Shown in pieces: positions 15,809-22,359 of a DNA stretch of 23,500 nt (within the stretch, counting starts at the first letter, position 1; each line of letters begins with the position of its first letter). The position numbers were made by a program, and so were the translations under genes. The notes beneath the pieces were generated by a model. The model did not search any database, had not been told where the DNA came from, and was given only the letters and a program-made list of their open reading frames with translations. This stretch comes from JBBSTY01 sp038235385 (GTDB taxonomy: Bacteria > Actinomycetota > Acidimicrobiia > Acidimicrobiales > Acidimicrobilacustridaceae), in contig JBBSTY010000056.1 of the NCBI GenBank assembly GCA_038235385.1, positions 1 through 23,500 of the forward strand, read 5' to 3'.

Positions 15809-16546
15809 TCAGGTGCCGGGGGGCGGGCCGGCCGGGGGCTGGCCGTATCCGGGCTGGGCCCCGTACCCCGGTTGGGCGCCATAGCCCGGTTGGGAGCCAT
15901 AGCCGGGTTGGGCGGCGTAGCCGGGTTGGGCGCCGTACCCCGGCGGCGTGCCGTAGCCGCCGGGACCCATCGGAGGTTGACCGGCTCGCTTCGCCTTGCT
16001 GCGCTTGACGAGACCCACGATGAAGAGCACGACGCCGATGGTCCCGAGGAGGAAGGCGACGCCGATGGACCCGCCGACGATCAGCAACGTCGAGCCGACG
16101 ATGTCGCTCGACGGCCCGACGAGCACGTCGGTCGTGTTGGCGGTGTCGGCCACCACGACGGTGTAGGACCCGGTGGTCGGTGCGTTGAACGTGACCTCGG
16201 GCGTGTAGTCGGTCGTTCCCCTGGTGACGCTCACGGTGGTGTTGTTGCTGGTGGCGTAGTCGGTGACGGTGACGTTGCCGCTCGGGCCGGTGATGGTCAC
16301 GTCCGATGCGAAGAGGTACATGCCCGTCTTCGGTGTCCACAACGCGTGATCGCCGGCGTCGAGCGTGGCGGTGACCTCGCCGGGCGCGGTGAAGACCTTG
16401 GCGTCGTTCACCGCCCGGGCCACGGTGACGCCGCCCATGGCGATCCCGCCGATGAACACGATGATGGAGAGCACCACCAGGACGATGCCGGTGATGAGCG
16501 CTCCCTTGGGCTTGTTCACCTCGGGTGCCGGTGCGGCGTAGGTCAT
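15809..16546 (-). CDS. Two-TM membrane protein with GYxxQP-repeat C-terminal tail
   Basis: I do not recognise a named family. The 245-residue protein has a short N-terminal tail (APAPEVNKPK), TM1 (about 15-41), a Thr/Val-rich beta-type domain (about 45-147, probably outside the membrane), TM2 (about 150-180), a basic stretch KRSKAKR, and a Gly/Tyr/Gln/Pro tail. By the positive-inside rule the basic stretch puts the repeat tail in the cytoplasm. The tail has seven six-residue units (residues 197-238), mainly GYGAQP. Similar low-complexity tails occur in many actinobacterial membrane proteins of unknown function. ATG at 16546 has a strong GGGAGGAA site, and a TAGCGT box lies at 16649-16644. It could be a stress or envelope protein. 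Confidence 0.85.
   Translation of the reverse strand: MTYAAPAPEVNKPKGALITGIVLVVLSIIVFIGGIAMGGVTVARAVNDAKVFTAPGEVTATLDAGDHALWTPKTGMYLFASDVTITGPSGNVTVTDYATSNNTTVSVTRGTTDYTPEVTFNAPTTGSYTVVVADTANTTDVLVGPSSDIVGSTLLIVGGSIGVAFLLGTIGVVLFIVGLVKRSKAKRAGQPPMGPGGYGTPPGYGAQPGYAAQPGYGSQPGYGAQPGYGAQPGYGQPPAGPPPGT
15833..15958 (-). repeat. 18-bp coding repeat, seven units of GYxxQP
   Basis: The tail of the membrane protein is built from GYGTPP, GYGAQP, GYAAQP, GYGSQP, GYGAQP, GYGAQP and GYGQPP in that order. At the DNA level it is an 18-base tandem array with mostly synonymous differences between units. The copy number may vary between strains. Confidence 0.9.
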
Positions 16547-16684
16547 GGCGTTCCTCCCAGATCGAGACCGTCGCTCCGTCGGATCGCCGTGCGGTGCGGT
16601 CGACGGATCACTCGATGTCCGCAGCGTGCGATCGAACGAGATGACGCTACCGGCCGCCGGCAGGCCTCGGGGCGATGCGTCCCA

Positions 16685-17515
16685 TCAGCGGTTCGCGACC
16701 ACCTCACCACCGGTCAGGACCGGGAACTGGCGCCGGGGATCGTCGGCCGGGGTCCTCGTGGCCGAGCCGTCGGCCGCGCGCCCCACCACGGAGGCGCCGG
16801 ATGGCGCGTACTGGACGATGTACGCCTTGCGCACGCCGGAGGTCCGGTTGGGGCCCGTGCAGTGCGGGGTGAGCGACGAGAACACCACGATGTCACCGGC
16901 GCGGGCGGGGACGGCGATCGCTCCGTCCGGGTCGTCGAGGCAGACGAAGCCGGTGTCGGTGAGCCGGTGGGCGAGAGTTCCGTGGCGGTGGAGGCCGGGC
17001 ACGATGCGCGGGCAGCCGTTGTCGGTGGTGGCATCGGTGAGCGCGATCCAGCACGTGAGGTACTGCTGCGGCTCGACGAACGCGTACCCGTTGTCCTGGT
17101 GCCAGGGGAACGTCGCGTCGGCGTCGGGCTTCTTGTAGACGGCCTGGTCCCAGTAGAGGCTGACGTCGGGCCCGACGAGGTCGGCGCAGAGGTCGGTGAG
17201 CGGCGGCGAGCGGACGAGGTCGCGCAGCAACGCCGATCGGGTGACGAGGTGGGTGGTGAACGTGATGGCGTCGGCGCGGGCGATGAACAGCTTCCCGCCA
17301 TCGAGGGCGCGCAACTCGTCCTCCACGGCCGCCTCGATCGGATCGATCGTCGCGATGACGGCATCGAGCGTCGCCTGGTCGAACGCACCCTCGAGGACGA
17401 ACGCGCCGACGTCGTCGTAGGCGCGCGCCTGGATGCCGGTGATCGACCGGTACGGCCCCGATGGCGACCTCCACGAGAACCCGGCGTTGGATCCGTGGCG
17501 TTCGAGGTCGATCAC
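16685..17515 (-). CDS. Phytanoyl-CoA dioxygenase (PhyH) family protein
   Basis: The 276-residue protein is a Fe(II)/2-oxoglutarate dioxygenase of the PhyH family, which hydroxylates unactivated carbons in lipids and natural products. The iron triad is His139 and Asp141 in FPWHQDNGYAF, with His218 in SSLTPHCTGPNRT. Arg229 in GVRKAYIVQY probably binds 2-oxoglutarate. The segment CPRIVPGLHRHG is also typical. The start is GTG (VIDLERHG) with GAGGGA five bases upstream. The initiating GTG overlaps a TGA in another frame (GTGA), which may reflect a lost upstream gene. It is divergent from a FAAL-like ligase, so its substrate may be an acyl chain, but this is a guess from context. Confidence 0.9.
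   Translation of the reverse strand: MIDLERHGSNAGFSWRSPSGPYRSITGIQARAYDDVGAFVLEGAFDQATLDAVIATIDPIEAAVEDELRALDGGKLFIARADAITFTTHLVTRSALLRDLVRSPPLTDLCADLVGPDVSLYWDQAVYKKPDADATFPWHQDNGYAFVEPQQYLTCWIALTDATTDNGCPRIVPGLHRHGTLAHRLTDTGFVCLDDPDGAIAVPARAGDIVVFSSLTPHCTGPNRTSGVRKAYIVQYAPSGASVVGRAADGSATRTPADDPRRQFPVLTGGEVVANR
16780..16809 (-). repeat. 30-bp segment repeated upstream of the same gene (copy A)
   Basis: This part of the PhyH-family gene encodes APSGASVVG. It matches 17683-17712 at 28 of 30 positions, in the same orientation. Both differences are silent third-codon changes. Confidence 0.85.
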
Positions 17516-17712
17516 GACGGTCCCTCGGCGACCCGACGGTCGATCCCGAGGACCCGGTCGACCACGAAGTCACCACCACCCACGTCGGTGGATCCGATCA
17601 GCGTCACGTTCCCATCGTGGCCGAACCCGCCCGCCCTTGCCGGGGCGGCGTCCGGGAAGGTCGATGCACCGTCGTCAGTTCGGCCCCACCACAGAGGCGC
17701 CGGACGGCGCGT
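17512..17712 (-). pseudogene. Possible relic of a duplicated PhyH-type gene 3' end
   Basis: On the minus strand at 17712-17683 the DNA encodes APSGASVVG, as in the neighbouring PhyH-family protein, then stops after PN. In a shifted frame just downstream it reads GRTDDGASTFPDAAP, loosely like the PhyH continuation GRAADGSATRTPADDP. That frame ends with TGA at 17514-17512, overlapping the PhyH GTG start. This would fit a decayed, frameshifted remnant of a duplicate gene formerly coupled to the present one. The 30-bp match is clear. Similarity beyond it is weak, so the relic interpretation is uncertain. No intact reading frame with a ribosome-binding site is present. Confidence 0.3.
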
Positions 17713-17806
17713 CTCCCCACGGCCACCTCGGGATCCGTCGGGGTTCCCCGGGGCGCCGCCGTGTCGCGCGTAACGTCGATCGGGAGCAACGGGTCGGAGG
17801 GATCGC
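17516..17806. promoter_or_regulatory. Divergent region between PhyH-family and FAAL-like genes
   Basis: This 291-base gap is the longest in the window. It contains a TAACGT -10-like box (17771-17776), 30 bases before the ligase ATG, and the 30-bp copy of PhyH coding sequence. The minus-strand half has coding-like composition running up to the PhyH start. Confidence 0.35.
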
Positions 17807-19471
17807 ATGCACACGCTCACACAACGAATCGAAGCAGCTGTCGGCCGCGGTGGCACGGTCACCTTCATCGCCGGCGACGACCACGACACCATCACCTGGG
17901 CGCAGCTCCACGAGGAGGCCAGGGCCATGGCCGCCGTCCTCCAGCGGCAGGGGATCGTGCCGGGCGACCACGTGGCCGTCCTCGGGCCGACCAGCAGGGA
18001 TCTGGTGACCCTCATCCAGGCCACGTGGCTGGCGGGCGCCGCCATGGTCGTGCTGCCGCTGCCGATGCGGCTCGCGTCGATCGAGGAGTTCGTCGCCCAG
18101 ACCCGCCGTCGTGTCCTCGCTGCGGACATCGCGCTCCTGGTGGTTGACGACCAGCTCGCGCCGTTCGTCGCCGACGAACCGGGTGACCCGCCCCGGCTCG
18201 TCCTCGGCGAGCTCGCCTCCTCGTCGCGAGCCACCGATCCGCAGCTCTTCGATCGGCCCGACGACGACCCCGCCCGCATCGCCATCATCCAGTTCACGTC
18301 GGGGTCCACCAGCGAGCCCAAGGGGGTCGTGCTCCCGCACGAGGTGATGTGCGCCAACCTCCAGGGGCTGTGCGAGATCGGTGAGCTGCAGGACGACGAC
18401 GTGTTCGTCTCGTGGCTTCCGCTGTACCACGACATGGGTCTGGTGGGGCTGCTCGGCACACCCATGACGACCGGCCGCGACCTGGTGCTCGGGGCACCGC
18501 AGGACTTCACCGCCCGTCCTGCCCGGTGGATGGAGTGGATCTCGCAGTACGGAGGGTCGGTCACGGCCGGACCGAACTTCGCGTGGGCGCTCGCCACCCG
18601 CGCGCTCAAGCGCTCCGAACCGCTCGACCTGTCGAGGCTGCGCATCGCGCTCAACGGGGCCGAGCCTGTCGACGCCGACAGCGTGCGTGCGTTCGTCGAT
18701 GCCGCCGTGGTGCACGGGATGCGCCCCGGCGCGGTGTTCCCCGCGTTCGGGATGGCCGAGGTGGGCATCGCCGGCACGTTCCCACGACCGCTCGCCGGGC
18801 TGCGCACCGATCGGGTCGATCGTCGCGTCGTCGAGTCCGAGCGCTACGCGGCTCCGGTCGAGGAGGGCGCCGAGCACGCCAAGGAGTACGCCTTGCTCGG
18901 CACCCCCATCCCCGGGCTCGAGATCCGGGTCGTGGATCCGAGCGACGATCGTCCCCTCGCGGAGCGTGAGGTGGGAGAGCTCCAGATCCGCGGCACGTCG
19001 ACGACGCCGGGGTACTACCGCAACCCCGAAGCCACCACGGCCGCCTTCCGCGACGGGTGGCTCTGCACGGGAGATCTCGCCTACCTCCTCGAGGGTCAAC
19101 TCGTGGTGTGCGGCCGCATCAAGGACGTCATCATCGTGGGCGGTCGCAACATCTTCCCCGAGGACGTGGAGCGAGCGGCCGGCGACGTCGAGGGGATCCG
19201 CGCCGGCAACGTGATCGCGTTCGGCGTGGAAGGCCGACGAGGCCAGGAGGCGATGGTCGTCGTCGCCGAGACCAAGGGCGAGCACGACCTGGCCGAGATG
19301 CGCTCACGGGTGCACGACGTGGCGAAGCAGGTCACCGGGCTCCCGCCCATCGACATCGTGTTCGTCCAGCCCGGTGCGCTTCCGAAGACATCGTCGGGCA
19401 AGTTGCAGCGCACGCTGTGCCGGCAGCGCTACCAGGCAGACGAACTGGTGAGCGTCGACGCCGGAGTCTGA
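17807..19471 (+). CDS. Fatty-acyl-AMP ligase-like (FAAL-type) ANL enzyme
   Basis: The 554-residue protein belongs to the acyl-adenylating ANL superfamily. Motifs: FTSGSTSEPKG (163-173), SWLPLYHDMGLVG, LNGAEPVD, FGMAEV, LCTGDLAYLLEG, GRIKDVIIVGGRNIFPEDVE and LPKTSSGKLQR with the catalytic Lys532. The LPLYHDMGL and NGAEPV segments are characteristic of the FadD32/FAAL group, which forms acyl-AMP and loads acyl carrier or polyketide-synthase proteins rather than CoA. The FAAL-specific insertion cannot be checked by eye, so a CoA ligase is possible. GGAGGG lies six bases before the ATG. No carrier protein or polyketide synthase is in the window, so the acyl acceptor must be elsewhere. Confidence 0.88.
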   Translation: MHTLTQRIEAAVGRGGTVTFIAGDDHDTITWAQLHEEARAMAAVLQRQGIVPGDHVAVLGPTSRDLVTLIQATWLAGAAMVVLPLPMRLASIEEFVAQTRRRVLAADIALLVVDDQLAPFVADEPGDPPRLVLGELASSSRATDPQLFDRPDDDPARIAIIQFTSGSTSEPKGVVLPHEVMCANLQGLCEIGELQDDDVFVSWLPLYHDMGLVGLLGTPMTTGRDLVLGAPQDFTARPARWMEWISQYGGSVTAGPNFAWALATRALKRSEPLDLSRLRIALNGAEPVDADSVRAFVDAAVVHGMRPGAVFPAFGMAEVGIAGTFPRPLAGLRTDRVDRRVVESERYAAPVEEGAEHAKEYALLGTPIPGLEIRVVDPSDDRPLAEREVGELQIRGTSTTPGYYRNPEATTAAFRDGWLCTGDLAYLLEGQLVVCGRIKDVIIVGGRNIFPEDVERAAGDVEGIRAGNVIAFGVEGRRGQEAMVVVAETKGEHDLAEMRSRVHDVAKQVTGLPPIDIVFVQPGALPKTSSGKLQRTLCRQRYQADELVSVDAGV

Positions 19472-19606
19472 CCGCGGATCGGACCCGGGTCCCGATCGAC
19501 GAGGTCGAACCGGTGTGACGACCACGGTGCAGCGGTGACGCGGCGCCGCATCGGAGGAGCGGAGCCAGCCCCGGGCGTCGGGTGCCTTCGGCGCGTGCGG
19601 TGAGCC

Positions 19607-19649
19607 GTCACGCTGCGTGACGTGTCACACGTCATGACGAAATCATGAC
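19607..19649. promoter_or_regulatory. Cluster of overlapping inverted repeats upstream of the Rpf-like gene
   Basis: In about 43 bases occur GTCACG-ctg-CGTGAC (19607-19621), GTGAC-gt-GTCAC (19617-19628), TGACGTG-tca-CACGTCA (19618-19634) and the palindrome GTCATGAC (19631-19638). TCATGA appears twice, 11 bases apart (19632 and 19643). The cluster lies about 90 bases before the GTG start in locally AT-richer DNA. It looks like a multi-site operator and does not match the TGTGA-N6-TCACA spacing of Crp sites. Confidence 0.5.
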
Positions 19650-19738
19650 TGAAATGTTGCGATCTGGTGACATGTTCGGCGAGGCTGAGCGAACTGTCCC
19701 CTCCCGAACCGATGCCGGCGGGCGTCGAAGGAGCTCTT

Positions 19739-20461
19739 GTGACCCCCCAGAACCGTGTTGCCCTCTCGCGCGTCCTCGCGCCGGGATCCCGTGGTCGTCG
19801 TGCGATGCAGATCGGTGTGGCCGGCGCCGTGGCGCTGACGGCATCGATCGCAGTGCCCGCCGCCCTGGCCCAGGACGCACCCGACATCGTCCCGGTGTCG
19901 GCGGTGACCGACACCACCGCCCCCGTCGCGGCCACCGTGCCCTCGACCACCACCACCACCGTCCCCGCGCCGCCGCCGCCTCCGCCTACGCCCGCGGCGC
20001 CGTCCCCGGAGGAGGTCGCCCAGGCCCAACTGGACGCGGCGAGCCCTTCCGAGCTGCGAGCGTTCCAGCTCTACGTCATGACCGAAGCCGAACGGTACGC
20101 GTTCGCCGCCTACATCAGCCCGCCTCCGCCCCCGCCTCCCGCACCGGTGGCCGAGCCGGTGGTGGAGTACGTCGAGGTTCCGGGTGCCGAGGCACCGACG
20201 GTGTCCAACGGCGAGGTGTGGGATCGGTTGGCGCAGTGCGAGGCCAACGGCGACTGGCACATCAACACCGGCAACGGGTACTCGGGTGGCATCCAGTTCC
20301 ACCCCGGCACGTGGCTCGCATCGGGTGGTGGCCAGTACGCGCCGCAGGCGTACCTGGCGACTCGTGAGCAGCAGATCGCCGTGGGCGAGGTCGTCCTCGC
20401 CGCAGCCGGTGGACGTTTCACTCCGTGGCCCGGCTGTCGGGCCAGGCTGGGGCTTCCCTAG
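19739..20461 (+). CDS. Secreted resuscitation-promoting-factor-like transglycosylase
   Basis: The 240-residue protein starts at GTG with AAGGAG five bases upstream. An in-frame ATG at 19667 lacks such a site. A signal peptide runs to about residue 44 (VPAALA-QD), preceded by a basic region with RR. Then come a Thr/Pro-rich stretch, a short helical segment (about 95-125), a second Pro run, and the Rpf domain (about 160-240). That domain includes WDRLAQCEANGDWHINTGNG with catalytic Glu168, and YSGGIQFHPGTW. Cys167 and Cys233 are placed to form the conserved disulfide. Rpf domains cleave peptidoglycan glycan strands and promote exit from dormancy. The domain is C-terminal. No LysM, G5 or other wall-binding domain is seen. 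Confidence 0.92.
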   Translation: MTPQNRVALSRVLAPGSRGRRAMQIGVAGAVALTASIAVPAALAQDAPDIVPVSAVTDTTAPVAATVPSTTTTTVPAPPPPPPTPAAPSPEEVAQAQLDAASPSELRAFQLYVMTEAERYAFAAYISPPPPPPPAPVAEPVVEYVEVPGAEAPTVSNGEVWDRLAQCEANGDWHINTGNGYSGGIQFHPGTWLASGGGQYAPQAYLATREQQIAVGEVVLAAAGGRFTPWPGCRARLGLP

Positions 20462-20473
20462 CAGGGAAGCTCC
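20449..20473. terminator. Hairpin terminator containing the rpf-like stop codon
   Basis: GGGGCTTCCCT and AGGGAAGCTCC pair over 11 positions (one G-U) with a three-base loop AGC. The TAG stop codon runs from the stem into the loop. It lies between convergent genes and may act for both. A weaker stem GCCGCG/CGCGGC follows at 20486-20505. Confidence 0.65.
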
Positions 20474-20535
20474 GGTCGACTGAGCGCCGCGTGGAAGCGC
20501 GCGGCCGCCGATCGACCGCTCGGTGCGGGTGGTCG

Positions 20536-21078
20536 TCAGGACCTGGACGTCGCCGCCCGCCGCGCGGCGATCGCGTCGGCTGCGAGCTGTGCGATCCGGC
20601 CGGGATACACCACCTCGGGCCGATCGGCCTGCGCCAACTCGGCGTGGGTCCACCACCGGTGCTCCACGAGCACTCCCCGCTCGAGCTCGTCGAGGTGCTC
20701 GAGGGTGGGATCCGCGTCGGTGAGCCATCCCGCGAAGTAGTGCTCCTCGGCCAGGATCGGTTCGCTGCGGAGCACCAGCTCGAGTCGTCGCACGTGCACC
20801 TCGGGCCCGAGGGTGAACCTTTTGATGCCCGCCTCCTCGAACAGCTCGCGTCGAGCGGCGGCCTCGAGGCTCTCGCCCGGTTCCACGCCGCCCCCGAGGG
20901 TGACCCAGTAGGTGGGGGCGGGCGAGTGGCCACGAACCTCGATCGCCCCGTCGTCGACCAGGCGCGCCAGCAGGATCCGGTCGAGTGCGTCGACCAGCAC
21001 GACGCGCGCTGATGGCCGCGTCCGCCTCGGTGCCGCCGGTGCCGGCGCGTCGAACCCCGTCGTCGTCGGATCGTCCAC
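20536..21078 (-). CDS. NUDIX hydrolase
   Basis: The 180-residue protein has a perfect Nudix box at residues 63-85, fitting G-x5-E-x7-R-E-U-x-E-E-x-G-U: GGVEPGESLEAAA then RRELFEEAGI. The family hydrolyses nucleoside diphosphates linked to another moiety, using Mg2+ held by the box glutamates. Specificity cannot be told. The C-terminal HRWWTHAEL segment is common in housekeeping or mutT-like members. The start is set at the GTG at 21078 (VDDPTTTGF). Its ribosome-binding site is poor, so it may be leaderless or start at another codon. Longer in-frame extensions would run into the divergent hydrolase gene. It converges on the Rpf-like gene. Confidence 0.88.
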   Translation of the reverse strand: MDDPTTTGFDAPAPAAPRRTRPSARVVLVDALDRILLARLVDDGAIEVRGHSPAPTYWVTLGGGVEPGESLEAAARRELFEEAGIKRFTLGPEVHVRRLELVLRSEPILAEEHYFAGWLTDADPTLEHLDELERGVLVEHRWWTHAELAQADRPEVVYPGRIAQLAADAIAARRAATSRS

Positions 21079-21265
21079 GCCACATCTTGGCCGCGCTTCG
21101 TGCGTTCGGTGTGATCGGCTGACTCGGCGTCGCCGAGCACGACCGCGGGCACCCACGGGGCGTCGTCGGGCCGAGCGGCCGCCGCGTTGCGACGTGCCCG
21201 TGGCGCAGTCCGATGGCAGGGGACCCCGCGAGCGACCGATCGGCGATCCGTGAGATTGTGGACGC
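21079..21265. other. Divergent region between NUDIX and alpha/beta hydrolase genes
   Basis: Neither gene has a good ribosome-binding site here. GAGATT at 21252-21257 ends eight bases before the hydrolase GTG, which would suit a leaderless transcript. No repeat or further gene was noticed. Confidence 0.25.
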
Positions 21266-22309
21266 GTGGCGCAGGTGCACGGGACCGATGGTGGCGAGCC
21301 GATCGGTGCATCGACATCGCCGCTCCCGGCCAGGACCAGCCGGGTGACGCGGCGTTTCGTCCTATCGGTGATCGCGGTCGTCATCGGCGTGGCCGCGATC
21401 GCGCTGGCGATCCGGATCGACGAGTTCGACGTTGCGCTCGACGTCGACGTCTACGGCTCGGCCCCCGACGAGCCCGATCTCGCCGCCGCCCTTCCGGGGG
21501 GCGAGCAGATCAGCTACCTCGCGGCCGACGGGGTCGAGCTGCACGGCTGGTTCCTGGCCGCGCCCGGTGCGGGTCGCCACGTCACCGCCGTGGTGTTCCA
21601 CGGGTCCCACTCGACGCGGGCGGGGATGGCCCCGTTTGCGATCGGTCTCGCCGACGAAGGGGTGTCGGTGCTGTTGGCCGAGTACCGGGGGTTCGGCGGA
21701 TCGGGCGGGTCACCGACCGAGCACGGGCTGCACCTCGACGCCACCGCCGCCATCGAGACCGTCCGCACACTGGCGGGGGTCGACGCCTCGGAGCTCGTGT
21801 ACGTGGGCTACTCGCTGGGGTCCGGGGTGGCGGTGGATTCCGCCGTCACCGATCCGCCGGCTGCGCTGGTGCTGCTGGCGCCGTACACGTCGCTCGTCGA
21901 CCTGGCGTGGAACGATCATCCCGGGCTGCCGTACCGGCTCATGATGCGCACGCAGCTGGATTCGTTGGCCCGCATCGGCCGCGTGGACGTGCCGATCCTC
22001 GTGGTGCGCGGCAGCGGCGATCAGATCGTGCCGCCCGAGCAGGCGGGCGAGCTGTTCGACGAGGCCAACGAACCCAAGGAGCTGGTGACCATCGACGGCG
22101 CGGATCACGACCTCGTCGGTCCGGACGGGCCGACGACCGTCGAGGCGACGACGTCGTTCATCCGTCAGGTCATGCAGTCCGACGCCGGAGACCGGCAAGG
22201 GTTGGACCAACCGGTGCTGGACGGCCTGTCGGCCGACGACCTGGCGCCCGACGGTGTGACCCCGGACGGTCCGGCCGCGGACGATCCGGCCGCGGATCCT
22301 GCTCGCTGA
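21266..22309 (+). CDS. Membrane-anchored alpha/beta hydrolase (BEM46/ABHD13-like)
   Basis: The 347-residue protein starts with GTG; an in-frame GTG three codons later is an alternative. One N-terminal membrane segment (about 31-50) follows a basic stretch (RTSRVTRR), which predicts an extracytoplasmic catalytic domain. Catalytic residues: nucleophile Ser183 in GYSLGSG, Asp252 in RGSGDQIVP and His281 in DGADHD. The oxyanion-hole HGSHS and AEYRGFGGSGGSP segments match the BEM46/ABHD13-type serine hydrolases. The C-terminal 35 residues are an acidic Asp/Ala/Pro repeat (LAPDGVTPDGPAADDPAA) without obvious function. Substrate is unknown; esterase or lipase activity is likely. Confidence 0.88.
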   Translation: MAQVHGTDGGEPIGASTSPLPARTSRVTRRFVLSVIAVVIGVAAIALAIRIDEFDVALDVDVYGSAPDEPDLAAALPGGEQISYLAADGVELHGWFLAAPGAGRHVTAVVFHGSHSTRAGMAPFAIGLADEGVSVLLAEYRGFGGSGGSPTEHGLHLDATAAIETVRTLAGVDASELVYVGYSLGSGVAVDSAVTDPPAALVLLAPYTSLVDLAWNDHPGLPYRLMMRTQLDSLARIGRVDVPILVVRGSGDQIVPPEQAGELFDEANEPKELVTIDGADHDLVGPDGPTTVEATTSFIRQVMQSDAGDRQGLDQPVLDGLSADDLAPDGVTPDGPAADDPAADPAR

Positions 22310-22347
22310 ACGACCACGACCGGCCGAGGCACGGACCCGTCGGCGGG

Positions 22348-22353
22348 TACGGT
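22348..22353 (+). promoter_or_regulatory. Putative -10 box giving a leaderless transcript
   Basis: TACGGT ends six bases before the ATG of the serine hydrolase, the spacing expected if transcription starts at or next to the start codon. No Shine-Dalgarno sequence is present. The same TACGGTC occurs upstream of cheY and of the acyl-CoA ligase. Confidence 0.35.
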
Positions 22354-22359
22354 CCGTCC

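Noticed and set aside
17675..19285. 536-codon minus-strand frame opposite the FAAL-like gene
   Set aside because: Domain-free, Gly/Asp/Arg/His-rich shadow. Only its last few codons (PSGASVVG) are of interest, and these are reported as a repeat.
19613..19630. Crp-type binding site
   Set aside because: GTGA and TCAC half-sites are separated by four bases rather than the six of the Crp consensus.
19472..19738. Cyclic-di-AMP (ydaO-type) riboswitch upstream of the Rpf-like gene
   Set aside because: Such switches often precede rpf genes, so I looked for the conserved GGGGGACC and related segments. They are not present.
19667..19738. Longer Rpf-like protein starting at ATG 19667
   Set aside because: No ribosome-binding site, and it would add 24 residues before an otherwise normal signal peptide. 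GTG 19739 has AAGGAG.
21079..21384. Longer NUDIX protein starting near 21384
   Set aside because: It would overlap the start of the divergent alpha/beta hydrolase gene and adds only Arg-rich sequence.
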